64,000 bases of DNA. Origin: Rebecca billardiae RCC1528 (Eukaryota > Haptophyta). Positions within the stretch are counted from its first letter, which is position 1, and each line of letters begins with the position of its first letter. The DNA is taken from NCBI GenBank assembly GCA_965240325.2, contig OZ251243.1, positions 496,001 to 560,000 of the forward strand, given 5' to 3'. The notes beneath the pieces are model-generated. The model saw only the letters and a list, made by a program, of their open reading frames with translations. It ran no database searches and had not been told where the DNA came from. This document shows, piece after piece, positions 50,296 through 63,805 of the stretch. The translations under genes and the position numbers were made by a program.

Positions 50296-52005
50296 TCAAA
50301 CTGTCCTGGCAGCAGTCGCAGGCGGCCGAAGCCGCCCTGCTTCGAATGCGTCAGGCAGCGGGCGGTATCGCAGGTGCGTGCGGTAGATGTCGTGTGCTCG
50401 CAAGATGCGCACGAGCGCGTCGGAGGGCAGCAGCTGCTGCTTCTCAGGGCGGTTGCCGCTGCTCATTGGCACAGCTGGTTCGGGGCTGTCGGCGCTGAGT
50501 GCGACCGGGGGAGCCTCACCCCTCTGCATCGGGCTAATCTGCCCGCGGCCGGCGTCGGTGGCAGCGTCCGAGCTGCTCGAGCAGACCGCCTGCTCCGTAC
50601 CGGCGCACAGGCGCGCCGTGGCACACTGCCCGGATTCCATCAGAAGCGTGGTCGCGGCGGCCACGCCCGAGTTGTCGCCGCCGATCACCGTATAGGTGTG
50701 TGCCATGCCGAGCAGCGGAAACAGCTCCGTGTACATGCCCATCGAGCGCTCCGAGCTGATACTCGGCGGCCGATCGTTGTCAAAGACCACCTGGTGGCCC
50801 CCAAACAGAGCGGAGAGCCAGGCGGTGCCCCCCTGCACTGAGACGAGGCACTCGGCGCGCGCCATGGCCAGCGCGAGCGCGTCGTTCCGGCTGAGGGTGA
50901 GGTTGGCCGGCGGGTCGATCCTGGCGCCCATGGCCCCGACGGCCTCGTCGCTCGCGGCCGCGGCGGCCGAGAGCGCCATCGCCTCCTCGACGGTGAAGAC
51001 GCGTCCGCTCCAAGCGTCGGACGTGTTGTGCGCGCGCGCGCGGATCAGCCGCGCATCACCGAGCTCGTCGCTGGCTTCGGCGCCGGCGTGGTCGGCGACG
51101 ATCGCGGTGCCGGTCGGGTGGTTGTACACGACGGCGTGGCCCGTGCGCACCGCCGCGTCGATCAGAGCCGTGAGCGTGGGGAGCGCGAGGAAGTTGACCG
51201 GCGAGCCGTTCCACTCGCGGTTGAACTTGTTGCTCACCGCGATGATGCCGCGCACTTGCACCTGCAGCCGATCCAGCCACGTGTGGAAGGCCTCGTGCGC
51301 GCCGCGCGTGCGCCGTGCGCCGCGCGGCGGGCGCGTCGCGCAGATGTACGCGCGCAGCGGCGGCGCGAGCCATTCGTGCCCAAAGTAGCTTGCCAGACCG
51401 GTCAGGAAGCCGCCCTGCGTTCGTTCGACCCACTGCAGCGCTGCCGGCACCGCGCCGTGGAACAGGTGCAGGTTGTGCGCGTGCGAGCGCTCGCACAGCG
51501 CGGCAGTGCGGTACTCGCTGGCGAACCAGTAGTGCAGGCCCATCTCGCCGCAGCCGACGACCCGCATCCCCTCGGCGCCGTGCTCCAGCTCGTGCAGCCG
51601 CTTGAAAAAGACAGCGCCGAGCACAAACACCTCGTATCCAAACTCGCCGCGGAAATGCCAGCGCCCCGTGGCGGCGGGGGCGGCGGCGGGCGCACGTCGG
51701 CGCTCCCGGGGGCTCAGCTCACCGCGCGCCATGCGCTCGCGCAGCAAAGGCTGGTGCGCTGGGTCGGCGCCGACGTCGAGCATCAGGTCAGGCTCAACGC
51801 TTCTCTGCACGTCCGCTAGATGCCTGAGCGTCACGCGCAGGATGGCGTCGCGCGAGCTGCACGGCCGTGTGACGGGGGAGCTCGCCCGCGCGTGTTGCTG
51901 CTCTACCGGCGCACTGGGGCGGAGCAAGGAGGCCACGCGGAACGACAGCGTCGTGAGCGCGGCGAGCGCACACACGGTCACGAGCAGTCGCCTCGGAGGC
52001 GCCAT
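50296..52005 (-). CDS. type II membrane protein, glycosyltransferase-like
   Basis: 569 residues, single exon, ATG at 52005. An N-terminal signal anchor (RLLVTVCALAALTTLSFRVA) precedes a stem. The central region has GRWHFRGEFGYEVFVLGAVF, MRVVGCGEMGLHYWFASEYR and VRGIIAVSNKFNREWNGSPV NF. The C-terminal domain has CLVSVQGGTAWLSALFGGHQ VVFDN, a pattern reminiscent of the donor-binding end of GT-B glycosyltransferases (GT61/fucosyltransferase-like: sVqGG...fGg..v.f). This suggests a Golgi glycosyltransferase, but the family is not certain. The last 120 residues are Ser/Ala-rich. It is head to head with the eRF1 gene (222 bases) and has a hairpin right after its stop. Confidence 0.6.
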   Translation of the reverse strand: MAPPRRLLVTVCALAALTTLSFRVASLLRPSAPVEQQHARASSPVTRPCSSRDAILRVTLRHLADVQRSVEPDLMLDVGADPAHQPLLRERMARGELSPRERRRAPAAAPAATGRWHFRGEFGYEVFVLGAVFFKRLHELEHGAEGMRVVGCGEMGLHYWFASEYRTAALCERSHAHNLHLFHGAVPAALQWVERTQGGFLTGLASYFGHEWLAPPLRAYICATRPPRGARRTRGAHEAFHTWLDRLQVQVRGIIAVSNKFNREWNGSPVNFLALPTLTALIDAAVRTGHAVVYNHPTGTAIVADHAGAEASDELGDARLIRARAHNTSDAWSGRVFTVEEAMALSAAAAASDEAVGAMGARIDPPANLTLSRNDALALAMARAECLVSVQGGTAWLSALFGGHQVVFDNDRPPSISSERSMGMYTELFPLLGMAHTYTVIGGDNSGVAAATTLLMESGQCATARLCAGTEQAVCSSSSDAATDAGRGQISPMQRGEAPPVALSADSPEPAVPMSSGNRPEKQQLLPSDALVRILRAHDIYRTHLRYRPLPDAFEAGRLRPPATAARTV

Positions 52006-52227
52006 GCTTGGCCCGTTCGTTTATTCGCTGCCGGCGTTGTCGACTTCCAAGCAAGGGGCTTACAAAATACCACAGCATCGTCGGGATTCTCAGGAACCCC
52101 GCCTAGACTCACGTCGCTGTGCCGACTCACGCCTGACTGGCACTCACTGACTCTTGGCCCAGTCGCGCTGTCGCGGCCCCAACGACCCGTCCTGCGCGCG
52201 CGTCGACGCTCCGCTGTCGCGGGTGAC
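52006..52227. promoter_or_regulatory. divergent promoter of the GT-like and eRF1 genes
   Basis: 222 bases between the two ATGs, with GACTCAC/CACTCACTGACTC words near the eRF1 side. It probably contains both transcription starts. Confidence 0.5.
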
Positions 52228-53533
52228 ATGGAAGATCTCGATCGTTTTCTCAAGACCCTCGAGGCCGCACAGGCCAAGACCACCGCGAACACCTCGCTTA
52301 TCAGCATCTACGCGCCGGCCGGAGCGCACTTGAGCGCGCTACCCTCCAAGCTGCGCGCCGAGATGTCGGCGGCGACCAACATCAAGTCGCGCGTTTAACC
52401 GGCGCGAGGTCGAGTCGAACCTGCGCTCGGCGCAGCAGCTGCTGAAGAGAGCGCCGCCCAACAGCCAGTCGGGTGCCGCGTTCTTCGTCGGCGCTGGCGT
52501 CGCTGAGCTTGTTCTGCCGCCCAGGCCCATCCGGCGGTTTGTGTACCACTGCGATCGGCGCTTCTTCGTTGAGCCACTGGTCGAGATGACGGCCGCCGCG
52601 CGCGAGCAGCAGGCCGCGTTCGGCGTGGTGGCGATCGACGGCAAGGAGGCAGTGATTGCTCGGGCTGATGGCGACGATGTGCACGTGTGCACGACACTCG
52701 CATGCAGGAACATGCGCCGCACTCGGCGCGGAGGCCAGTCTGCGCTTCGATTCGACAGGCTCCGTGACGGTGCTGAGTCGGCGTTCATCATCGCGGTTGC
52801 CGAGGCGGTGAACACGGCTTTTGCGCCGCCGACGCCCGAAAGTGGCGAGAAGGCGCTCAGTGGCCTCCTGCTTGGCGGCCCCGCCTCTCTCAAGCACCAG
52901 CTGGCCGGCAGCATGGCGCTCGCGCCCGCACTCAAGCAGCTCATCTGTGCTACGGTGGACACGTCTTGCAGCGGGCGGCCGGCGGTCGCGGAGATCCTGC
53001 GCGCCACGAGCACGGAGCGCACGGGCGCGTCAGACGCGCCCGCGCGCGCCGCCTTGGCGCGCTTCTCAGTGGCGCTGGCACGCGGCGACGACGACCTCCT
53101 ACTGTACGGGCTGCACGAGACGGTGAGTGCGGTGGAGGCTCACGCGGCGGCGGAGGTGCTGGTGAGCAGCCATGCGCACGCGGCCACGCGTGTGCCGACC
53201 ACCGCACCTGCTACCGGCGAGGAGCATGTGCCACTACTCGAGTGGCTGCGCGACGCGTGCGCCGTTAGCAGTGCGAAGCTTCACATCATGCAGGCAAAGA
53301 CGGAGCAAGCCATGCAGTTCGCTCAGCTGGGCGGCGCTGCAGCCTTCCTGCGCTTCCCATTCAAGCTGGATGAAGAGCCGGACAGCGTCGCTCGTGGCGA
53401 CGCGTCCAACGACCTACTTGACGAGATCCGGGGTCACGGGGCCACTGCCGCCGAAGCTCATGAGCATGGGCGACGCAGCCGATTCGGAGACGTCTCAAGT
53501 ACCGTGCTAAGCGGCGGCGGTGATAGCGCTTGA
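52228..53533 (+). CDS. eRF1: peptide chain release factor eRF1, with an in-frame stop bypassed by +1 frameshift
   Basis: eRF1 recognises all three stop codons and triggers peptide release. The zero frame runs 52228-52395 (56 residues, MEDLDRFLKTLEAAQAKTTA ... TNIKSRV) and meets TAA at 52396-52398. Skipping one base gives NRREVESNLRSAQQLLKRAP and 378 open codons to TGA at 53531-53533. The total is 434 residues (human 437). Motifs: NTS (21-23) where human has GTS, NIKS (51-54), YHCDRRF (106-112, YxCxxxF) and GGQSALRF (168-175). The C domain includes GLHETVSAVEAHAAAEVLVS and PLLEWLRDACAVSSAKLHIM. The NIKSRV-NR junction matches the family exactly, so the break is one extra T in GTTTAAC. No plausible intron covers it. 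It could be programmed frameshifting as in bacterial RF2, a young pseudogene, or a sequence error. The sequence is divergent and may be a paralogue. Confidence 0.88.
52387..52402 (+). promoter_or_regulatory. candidate +1 frameshift site in eRF1
   Basis: TCG CGC GTT TAA CCG G: the P-site codon GTT can re-pair as TTT after a +1 slip while UAA waits for a release factor. The bacterial prfB site is CTT TGA C; this one is GTT TAA C. It lies directly after the NIKS motif. Confidence 0.5.
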
Positions 53534-54402
<869 letters not shown>

Positions 54403-54793
54403 TCATTCGCCGTCGACGAAGCCGCCAGAGTAGATCGTGTGCATGTCCTCCTCGGCCGCCAGCCGAGAGCGGTCGTCGAGAGGATGCTTGCCGATGTCCG
54501 CTCCGGGCATGATGGGCTCGGCGCAGGTCGCGTTGACGTCGTACACGGCCGCCACGCTGAGCACGAGCGCGTTGACGTTCACGCGGTCGTCGCTCTTCGC
54601 CTTTTCGACAGGTCTGGCGCCCGCGTGTTTGGCGGCACGAGGAGCTGTTGGTTGTGCGCGCGCGCGCGCACAGCGACAGCGTGTGCCACTCGCGATCGAG
54701 ATTGGGCACGAGCTGCTCACGCAGGCACACGAATCGCAGCGCATCCGTCACCGGCGTGACGACGTCCGCCTCGTCACGCAGCGCCTGCGCCAT
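54403..54793 (-). CDS. small hypothetical protein, two exons
   Basis: Exon 1 is 54793-54672, exon 2 is 54613-54403, with a 58-base intron starting GTGCGCGCGC and ending GCCAG; splicing gives 110 residues. Exon 1 reads MAQALRDEADVVTPVTDALR FVCLREQLVP NLDREWHTLS and exon 2 VEKAKSDDRVNVNALVLSVA, AVYDVNATCAEPIMPGADIG and EEDMHTIYSGGFVDGE. The join is exact and the donor fits the local GTGCGC type, while the unspliced frames turn Arg-rich. The composition is that of a soluble globular protein. No family is recognised. Confidence 0.6.
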
Positions 54794-55641
54794 GGACGAG
54801 GATGGCGCGGCGATGTTGCATGCTCAACGATTCATCTCTTTGCGGATGGCATCACGGGCTTGTCTGCGTCGCGCTGCGGCGAGGGTCGCCAACTCGCAAA
54901 GACGCGGTTGCTGTCACGCCGACAGACCCCGGAGGTGCGTCCGCTGCGCGTCGTACGCCGTTGGCGCTGCGCTTCCGTCGCATTGGTCACCGTCGACGCC
55001 ATGCAGGCCGGACGTGGGCTTCGGCTGAGGGACCGGACCGCGAGCAATGACTGAGTCCGGTGCGCGGATTCCGGCGATCGAGTTCAGAAGGCCGCGCCAA
55101 ATCTTGCGTCGCGTGCGATGGCGCTTCCCGCCCGCGAGACGCCTCGTGATGAGGGCTTTCTCGCACCGAGCCCGACGCGCGACGGTGGATCGCGCGAGGC
55201 GGTCATCGTGCGCAGCGCATGATGCTATGGCCGGTGCGAGCTTTCGACGTGCACGTCGGGCGAGGATCGCCCCAGGTCGCACGATCGTGTCGACGCGCCG
55301 AGCGTACCGCGCTCCAAACGGGTCGATTTGGGCCCCGTTCGACCTGCACGCGAGACGACGAGGGCAGCAATCGCGAATCGGGCGAAAACGCGTCTCGGGA
55401 ATCCCCGCGCGATGTCCGCGCCGGCGTTGGATTTGGCGCGCGCCGCCCACGCGCTCCGCGCCATCCAGGACTCTCTTTCGGCCGAGCGTCCCCAGTGGGA
55501 GCTGCGAGGGCGCCCGGTAGTGAGCGAAGCGACCCGGCAGTGAGCGAGGCGATTTTCTTTTCTTTGCGAGGTGATTTTATTTTTTCTTTTCTTATCTTAT
55601 CTTTTTCCCGGGCACTACAAGGGGCGGACCTACGGCCCGCC

Positions 55642-55651
<10 letters not shown>
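54794..55651. other. spacer with Arg-rich frames, no supported gene
   Basis: Frames on both strands (54914-55520) mirror each other and are Arg/Ala-rich. A polypyrimidine stretch (TTTTCTTTTCTTATCTTATC) lies at 55560-55610, before the TA block that opens the retroelement cluster. Confidence 0.35.
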
Positions 55652-55686
<35 letters not shown>

Positions 55687-55709
55687 AGCGCGCGCTGCTC
55701 GGCGGCACC

Positions 55710-55934
55710 ATGCGGCGCGAGCTGGGCATGCGCTGCCTGCGTGGCCAGGCCAAGATGCTCATCGCCCGCGCGCGCATGGCGCACGTGCGCCCGGGGGCAC
55801 GCGCCCGCGGGGGCGGTGCGTACGACGACTACTTCGAGACGACGGCTGACGACGCGTGGCACCGCGACCACCGCGGTGGCGCGCGCGCGTCGACGCCAGA
55901 CGGTGCGTCGAGCTTCCGCTCGGCGATGGAGTGA
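55710..55934 (+). pseudogene. retroelement ORF C-terminal fragment (copy A)
   Basis: 74 residues MRRELGMRCLRGQAKMLIAR ... DGASSFRSAME, nearly identical to the end of the longer copy at 61838-62251 (changes: GGGAYDDY to GGTAYDDC). Its upstream half is replaced by TA repeats. Confidence 0.7.
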
Positions 55935-55986
55935 TGGGCGACTACGAGGGGGGAGGGGGGGGGGGGGGAGGAGCGCTGATCCTAGT

Positions 55987-57318
55987 GGGTGAAAATCCCA
56001 TTTTCTGGCCTGTCCGGGCGGAAAATCCGGCTGCTCAGATCTGACCGGACCGGGACCCGGACAGCACCGTATCTAGGGACCAGACACTTTTACATCTTCG
56101 TTCTCTTCGGATTTGAGCATGGGGCGGCGCCCCATTTGCACAGTCAAAAGATCGCGGGTGTAAAAGCAACCGTTGTCGAGTTCGATGTAGCGGCTGGGCG
56201 AATTAGTGAATAATTAAAAAACAATTCACGAGACACTTGCGCCCACGGCCGCGATGGCGTGCGCCGTCCACCCACGACGGAGTCGTGGACGGACATCGCT
56301 ACACAGCCTACGCGACAGGCGTTGTCGTGATCGAGGTGCCCGTGCCCGTTGTCGATAGCCAAGCGATTGGCACGACGACCTGGCACCACATCCGCGTCAA
56401 GCGCGGCGAGGCCGTGGTCCAGCGCGTGTGCGGCAAGCTGGCCGATGTGCGGACGGCGGCGGGTGGCGCAGGGGCCCCTGCCGATGCTATCTGGCGGCTG
56501 CTGCGGGGCCTGCTGCCGTGGTCGAGCCTGAGGCAGAGGGCGAGTCAACCGCGGAGCAGCTCAACGCTTCCGAGATCGAGCTGCGCGCGGTCGGACCAGA
56601 TGACGGCCCGCGGCCGTCCAAGCGCACACGCAAGGACGCCCGAGCAGACGCGTTCAGTCCGAGCAAAGCCTGGTCGGCGTACGAGCGCGAGCCAGCTCAG
56701 ACACGGCACGAGCGCACGCGTGACGGCTCGTACGATGAGCTCGTCGGCTTGGTCACCGGGCTGCCGTCGCTCGTCGCCTCGCTTGTCACGTCACACTCAG
56801 CTGAGCAGAGACATCACTCCCGCCGTTCAGCTGATCGACGAGGACGAGGCGGCCAAGGCGGCGGCGGCCCAAACGCCTGGAGGAGGAGCGCAGAAGGAGG
56901 AGGAGCTCACAGCGCTGAGCCTGTGGGGCCGCGCCGAGGCCAGGCACCGCGGCCAGCGGCTGCAGTCGCGGGTGGCTGCCGGACAGCAGCTCGGCGGCAC
57001 ACGCTCACTCATACGTCGATCCTCTTGCTCGAGAGTCGAGGCGGCGGGCAAGGTGCAGGCCGCACGCGAGCTTGCTAAGCGTGCGCAGGCCGAGCCGCAG
57101 GTGAGCCCCGAGGGTACTCGGGACGCCGCGTGCGCAAGCAGGCCGCCTCGCAGCAGCTCGGGTGCTTCGCATAAGACTACGCGGACGAGTACACCCGGAA
57201 AATTTCATCGCACTGCGTGCGCTTTATTCCCTTTATTATTTATTCCTTATTCGCGTATTAAATGACGCTTTTCCGCCTCCCCAGTGCGGAAGTGCGCCAG
57301 AAAATGGGAATTCCACCC
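55987..57318. mobile_element. 1.33-kb DNA element inserted in the retroelement tail
   Basis: Terminal inverted repeats are GGGTGAAAATCCCATTTTCT(GG) at 55987-56008 and, as complement, GGGTGGAATTCCCATTTTCT(GG) at 57297-57318, with 2 mismatches in 22. The 7-bp direct repeat TCCTAGT flanks both ends (55980-55986, 57319-57325), and removing one copy plus the element rebuilds the retroelement tail. On the plus strand, protein-like pieces change frame: TGVVVIEVPVPVVDSQAIGT ... WHHIRVKRGEAVVQRVCGKL (about 56290-56450), STAEQLNASEIELRAVGPDD ... LVGLVTGLPSLVASLVTSHS (about 56540-56800), ITPAVQLIDEDEAAKAAAAQ ... AAGKVQAARELAKRAQAEPQ (about 56813-57100). This may be one decayed or multi-exon gene of unknown family. 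Confidence 0.75.
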
Positions 57319-57408
57319 TCCTAGTTTGTCTCTGCTGCTCGATCTGCTGCTACGACAGCTTGCTGACTCTGACGCTTGCCCGTTGCATACCACGTCGTTA
57401 ATATATCA

Positions 57409-57674
57409 CTCAGCTGTATACATAGCTACTTATACGGGAGGAATAATCGCGATCTTGGTGATGTGGTCGTATGGACGTGCGCGCCCTACTTTAAAACGAG
57501 GCCTACTCTGAATTTCGATACTACCTAAAATCTAAATGATGCGCGCACGTCTCTATGCAGTCTGCTCAAAAAGGGATAATGAAATTGTCCGGCCTCTCCA
57601 CCAGCCCTGCTATGATGCGCTGACGAAAATCGCCCTCGTTCGGACTTCGGGCGTTTGTCTGATGATAGCTCAAT

Positions 57675-57678
<4 letters not shown>
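57409..57678. other. spacer between retroelement tail and TA block
   Basis: Mixed AT-richer sequence with no gene. It ends where the TA repeats start. Confidence 0.4.
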
Positions 57679-61204
<3,526 letters not shown>

Positions 61205-61512
61205 GGCAAGCTAGGCAGCCGCCCAACGTAAACACCGGACCGCCATAAGGCGGAGCGCGACGCGCGCGGTTATGGGGCGATGGCCGACGCGACGGGAGTG
61301 GCGGGTTTGGCAGTCTGCGGCGGTTATCGCGTTATGACTGCCGGCGCCGCTTCGCCGCCGCCCGATACCCTCCTCCAGCGCCCCTCCGACCGCACCCCCG
61401 CCCGGACGGGCTCGGAGCTCGGAGCTCGCAGCGCGCCCCCGGACAGCGTTCCGAGCGTGTGGCAGCTCGCTTTTGGCGCGGACCGCAGAAAAGTGAGCGC
61501 GCGCCGGGAGTT

Positions 61513-62395
61513 GACGGGCAGTGACCGGCTTTGGCGAACAGGAGCGAGTTTCGCCCAGCAGCCGTCCGCTTTCCCGCCCGACCGCACGGCGCACCTCGCC
61601 TGCCCGACCGCCGACCGGACCGCCGCCCGACTACCAAACCCAGCCGACGGGCCACGCTTGGCGCCGAGCAGCCGCACGGACAACCAGCTGCGCTCCTCCG
61701 CCTCCCGCCCGCCCTCCCTCGGCGTTGGATCGCCGCGCCGGGGCAGGGTGCGGCTTGAGTCAGCGTCCGCGTGGGGGCGGGCGCTGTCTCGCCGCCCGGC
61801 CCCCCGTGACGTCTGGCGGCCCCCCATATATATATATATGGGCCCATACGAGGCGCGGCTCGACACCTTCCCCGCGATCGTCCCGATTGTCGTGGGGGCG
61901 TTCGGCGAGTGGAGCGCGGAGGTGGACCTCACCCTCAAGAAGATCGCCAAGATGGGGCGGGACACGTGGCGCGCGCGCCTCAGCGCGCCCTCGCGCCCCG
62001 CCGCCGAGCGCGCGCTGCTCGGCACCATGCGGCGCGAGCTGGGCATGCGCTGCCTGCGTGGCCAGGCCAAGATGCTCATCGCCCGCGCGCGCATGGCGCA
62101 CGTGCGCCCGGGGGCACGCGCCCGCGGGGGCACTGCGTACGACGACTGCTTCGAGACGACGGCTGACGACGCGTGGCACCGCGACCACCGCGGTGGCGCG
62201 CGCGCGTCGACGCCAGACGGTGCGTCGAGCTTCCGCTCGGCGATGGAGTGATGGGCGACTACGAGGGGGGGGGGACGACGGCGAGGAGCGCTGATCCTGG
62301 TGTTTGTCTCTGCTGCTCGATCTGCCGCTACAGCTTGCTGACTCTGACGCCTGCCCGTTGCATACCACGTCGTTAATATATATATATAATAAGCA
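61513..62395 (+). mobile_element. deletion-type retroelement copy with TA tail (copy C)
   Basis: Starts with the 190-base 5' segment shared with 57895. It jumps to a short internal part (GGGCGGGCGCTGTCTCGCCG), a CATATATATATATATG block, then the 3' coding end (61838-62251) and the tail TTTGTCTCTGCTGCTCGATC ... CGTCGTTAATATATATATAT. The bases 61205-61512 before it may be more of its 5' region. Confidence 0.7.
61838..62251 (+). CDS. retroelement ORF C-terminal fragment
   Basis: 137 residues MGPYEARLDTFPAIVPIVVG AFGEWSAEVDLTLKKIAKMG ... DGASSFRSAME. The start (PAIVPIVVGAFGEWSAEVDL TLKKIA) resembles the region just after the reverse-transcriptase part in non-LTR element proteins (a hydrophobic VP-V-----G---- pattern). 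The last 74 residues recur at 55710. The ATG lies in the TA block and may not be a real start, so this is the tail of a longer ORF. Confidence 0.5.
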   Translation: MGPYEARLDTFPAIVPIVVGAFGEWSAEVDLTLKKIAKMGRDTWRARLSAPSRPAAERALLGTMRRELGMRCLRGQAKMLIARARMAHVRPGARARGGTAYDDCFETTADDAWHRDHRGGARASTPDGASSFRSAME

Positions 62396-62447
62396 GTCGT
62401 AGATCGAGTGATGAACGACGAATAAGTAATGCCCTGGTGCCAGCTGA

Positions 62448-62499
62448 TCTCTCTCTCTCCGTCTCTCTCTCTCTAGGTTACTCTATCTCTCTCTCTCTC
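62448..62499. repeat. (CT)n microsatellite, left of the 918-bp element
   Basis: CT runs with a few interruptions. They continue as CT at 63418-63452 on the other side of the element, so the element splits one CT tract. Confidence 0.9.
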
Positions 62500-63417
62500 G
62501 GCCTGTTTTATTTCTACCAGATTCCATTTACTATGTCACGGCGACAAACCCGTGCCCGCCAGTGGGAATCGGTGTCACGCCCCGTTCAGTGTACCTCTCA
62601 CGGCCGATCGCCCGATGGCGGCCTCGGCGTGCGCGAGGAATGCGATTCCTGCACTCCTCGGTGACCGGTGAGTGCAGGAATCCAGTTGCGGCGCTCGTCC
62701 GCCTCGTCGTCGTCGCACACGAGGTACACTGAAGAGCACGGGTCAGAAGCCAGATCTCTCTGCGCGCTCGCGCCCGCGCGGCGAGGCACTGGCAGGCTTG
62801 TTCTGGCATCATCTTGGCCAAGACTGCAGCCTGCCAGATGCGCGAGGACGCGTGTGCACGCCTTTCCCGCGTCATGGGTGCGCGTGGCACGCACCCTGTC
62901 GTCATCTACGCCGAGGAGGCCTGAGCAACCAGCCCACCAACCTGCCGTGACCACGTTCAAATGCAGGCGGCAAGCTGCATGCGAGCGCACGCAACGGAAG
63001 CATCTCACGCTCGACAAGGAAGTGGCGGCGGAGCGAGTGTAGCTGGTATCGTTTGCAGCCCATCGGTTGTTCAACAATCCTGGTTCAACAACTGACACGG
63101 GCGCGACGCAGCCAAGGCAGAGTGCTTGCAGCTCGCAGCGCGCCCGCAACTGCGGTTTGCCGCCGCGGCGCGGCGATCGTCACACCGCCGTGCGCTGCGA
63201 GTGACCTCTGTGTCATGGCGAAGCACCATGGCAAGGCTAAGCAGCATGCCTTGGCAACACCTTTCGCTACAGCTCAGCGCCCTAGTACGAACATCCGCCA
63301 ACGACGTGCCATCCCTACTCCGCAATCGCGCCGGCACCCACCACCAGCGGGCAAGCCGCCATTTTACCCGGTTTTGGCGAATGTCGCCGTTGGGCTCTCG
63401 TAGAAATAAAACAGGCC
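62500..63417. mobile_element. 918-bp DNA element inserted in a CT microsatellite
   Basis: Perfect 18-bp terminal inverted repeats GGCCTGTTTTATTTCTAC (62500-62517) and its complement (63400-63417). Both flanks are CT repeats, so the target duplication cannot be sized. The left end is related to 32937-33152. Minus-strand peptides at the left end (RRNWIPALT, DTDSHWRARVCRRDI) match that copy across frame changes, which suggests a decayed transposase end. A 13-bp hairpin (GATTCCTGCACTC, 62644-62656 / 62670-62682) lies in the same part. Confidence 0.75.
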
Positions 63418-63805
63418 CCTCTCTCTCTCTCTCTCACTCTCTCTATATCAGTTAGTTTTGAACGTGATGGTTATAGTGCAGTAGTGCCCGCGCTGCGCGG
63501 GCTCCACGCTGCGAGCTCCACCCTGCACCGCGGGTCATAATTAATCAGAATGTCGGCCGGCTGTCCAGGTCCAGGCCTGCGTGCGCGGCACTACTCCGTA
63601 ATCAGTACTCGGGCTCGGCCGGGGCGGCGTCCGTGACGGCTCGGAATCCGCGCAGCAATCGGCCTGCCAGCAGCACTAAGCCCAGCAGCTGCGGCAACGG
63701 CAGCTCAACCCGCGCATATTTGGGCTCGCCGGCTCCTTGGCGATGGAAGGTGGTGGCGCCGTCGCTCCCCAGCCGTGGCCCGGGATCTGCTGACTGAACC
63801 TCACC
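63418..63805. other. CT repeat then spacer
   Basis: The CT tract (63418-63452) is followed by mixed GC-rich sequence. It is probably the 3' flank of the minus-strand gene at the window edge. No other gene is supported. Confidence 0.45.

Larger units (their letters stand above)
55652..57408 (+). mobile_element. retroelement 3' end, copy A, split by an inserted DNA element
   Basis: After a TA block (about 55652-55683), 55684-55986 matches the 3' coding end of the copy at 62008-62298. The matching tail resumes at 57319-57408 (TTTGTCTCTGCTGCTCGATC ... CCACGTCGTTAATATAT). The 1.3 kb between is a younger insertion with its own terminal repeats and a 7-bp target duplication. Confidence 0.8.

Noticed and set aside
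52393-52440. An intron spanning the eRF1 stop
   Set aside because: Any GT-AG pair there would be under 50 bases or delete NRREVES, which aligns with the eRF1 family directly after NIKSRV.
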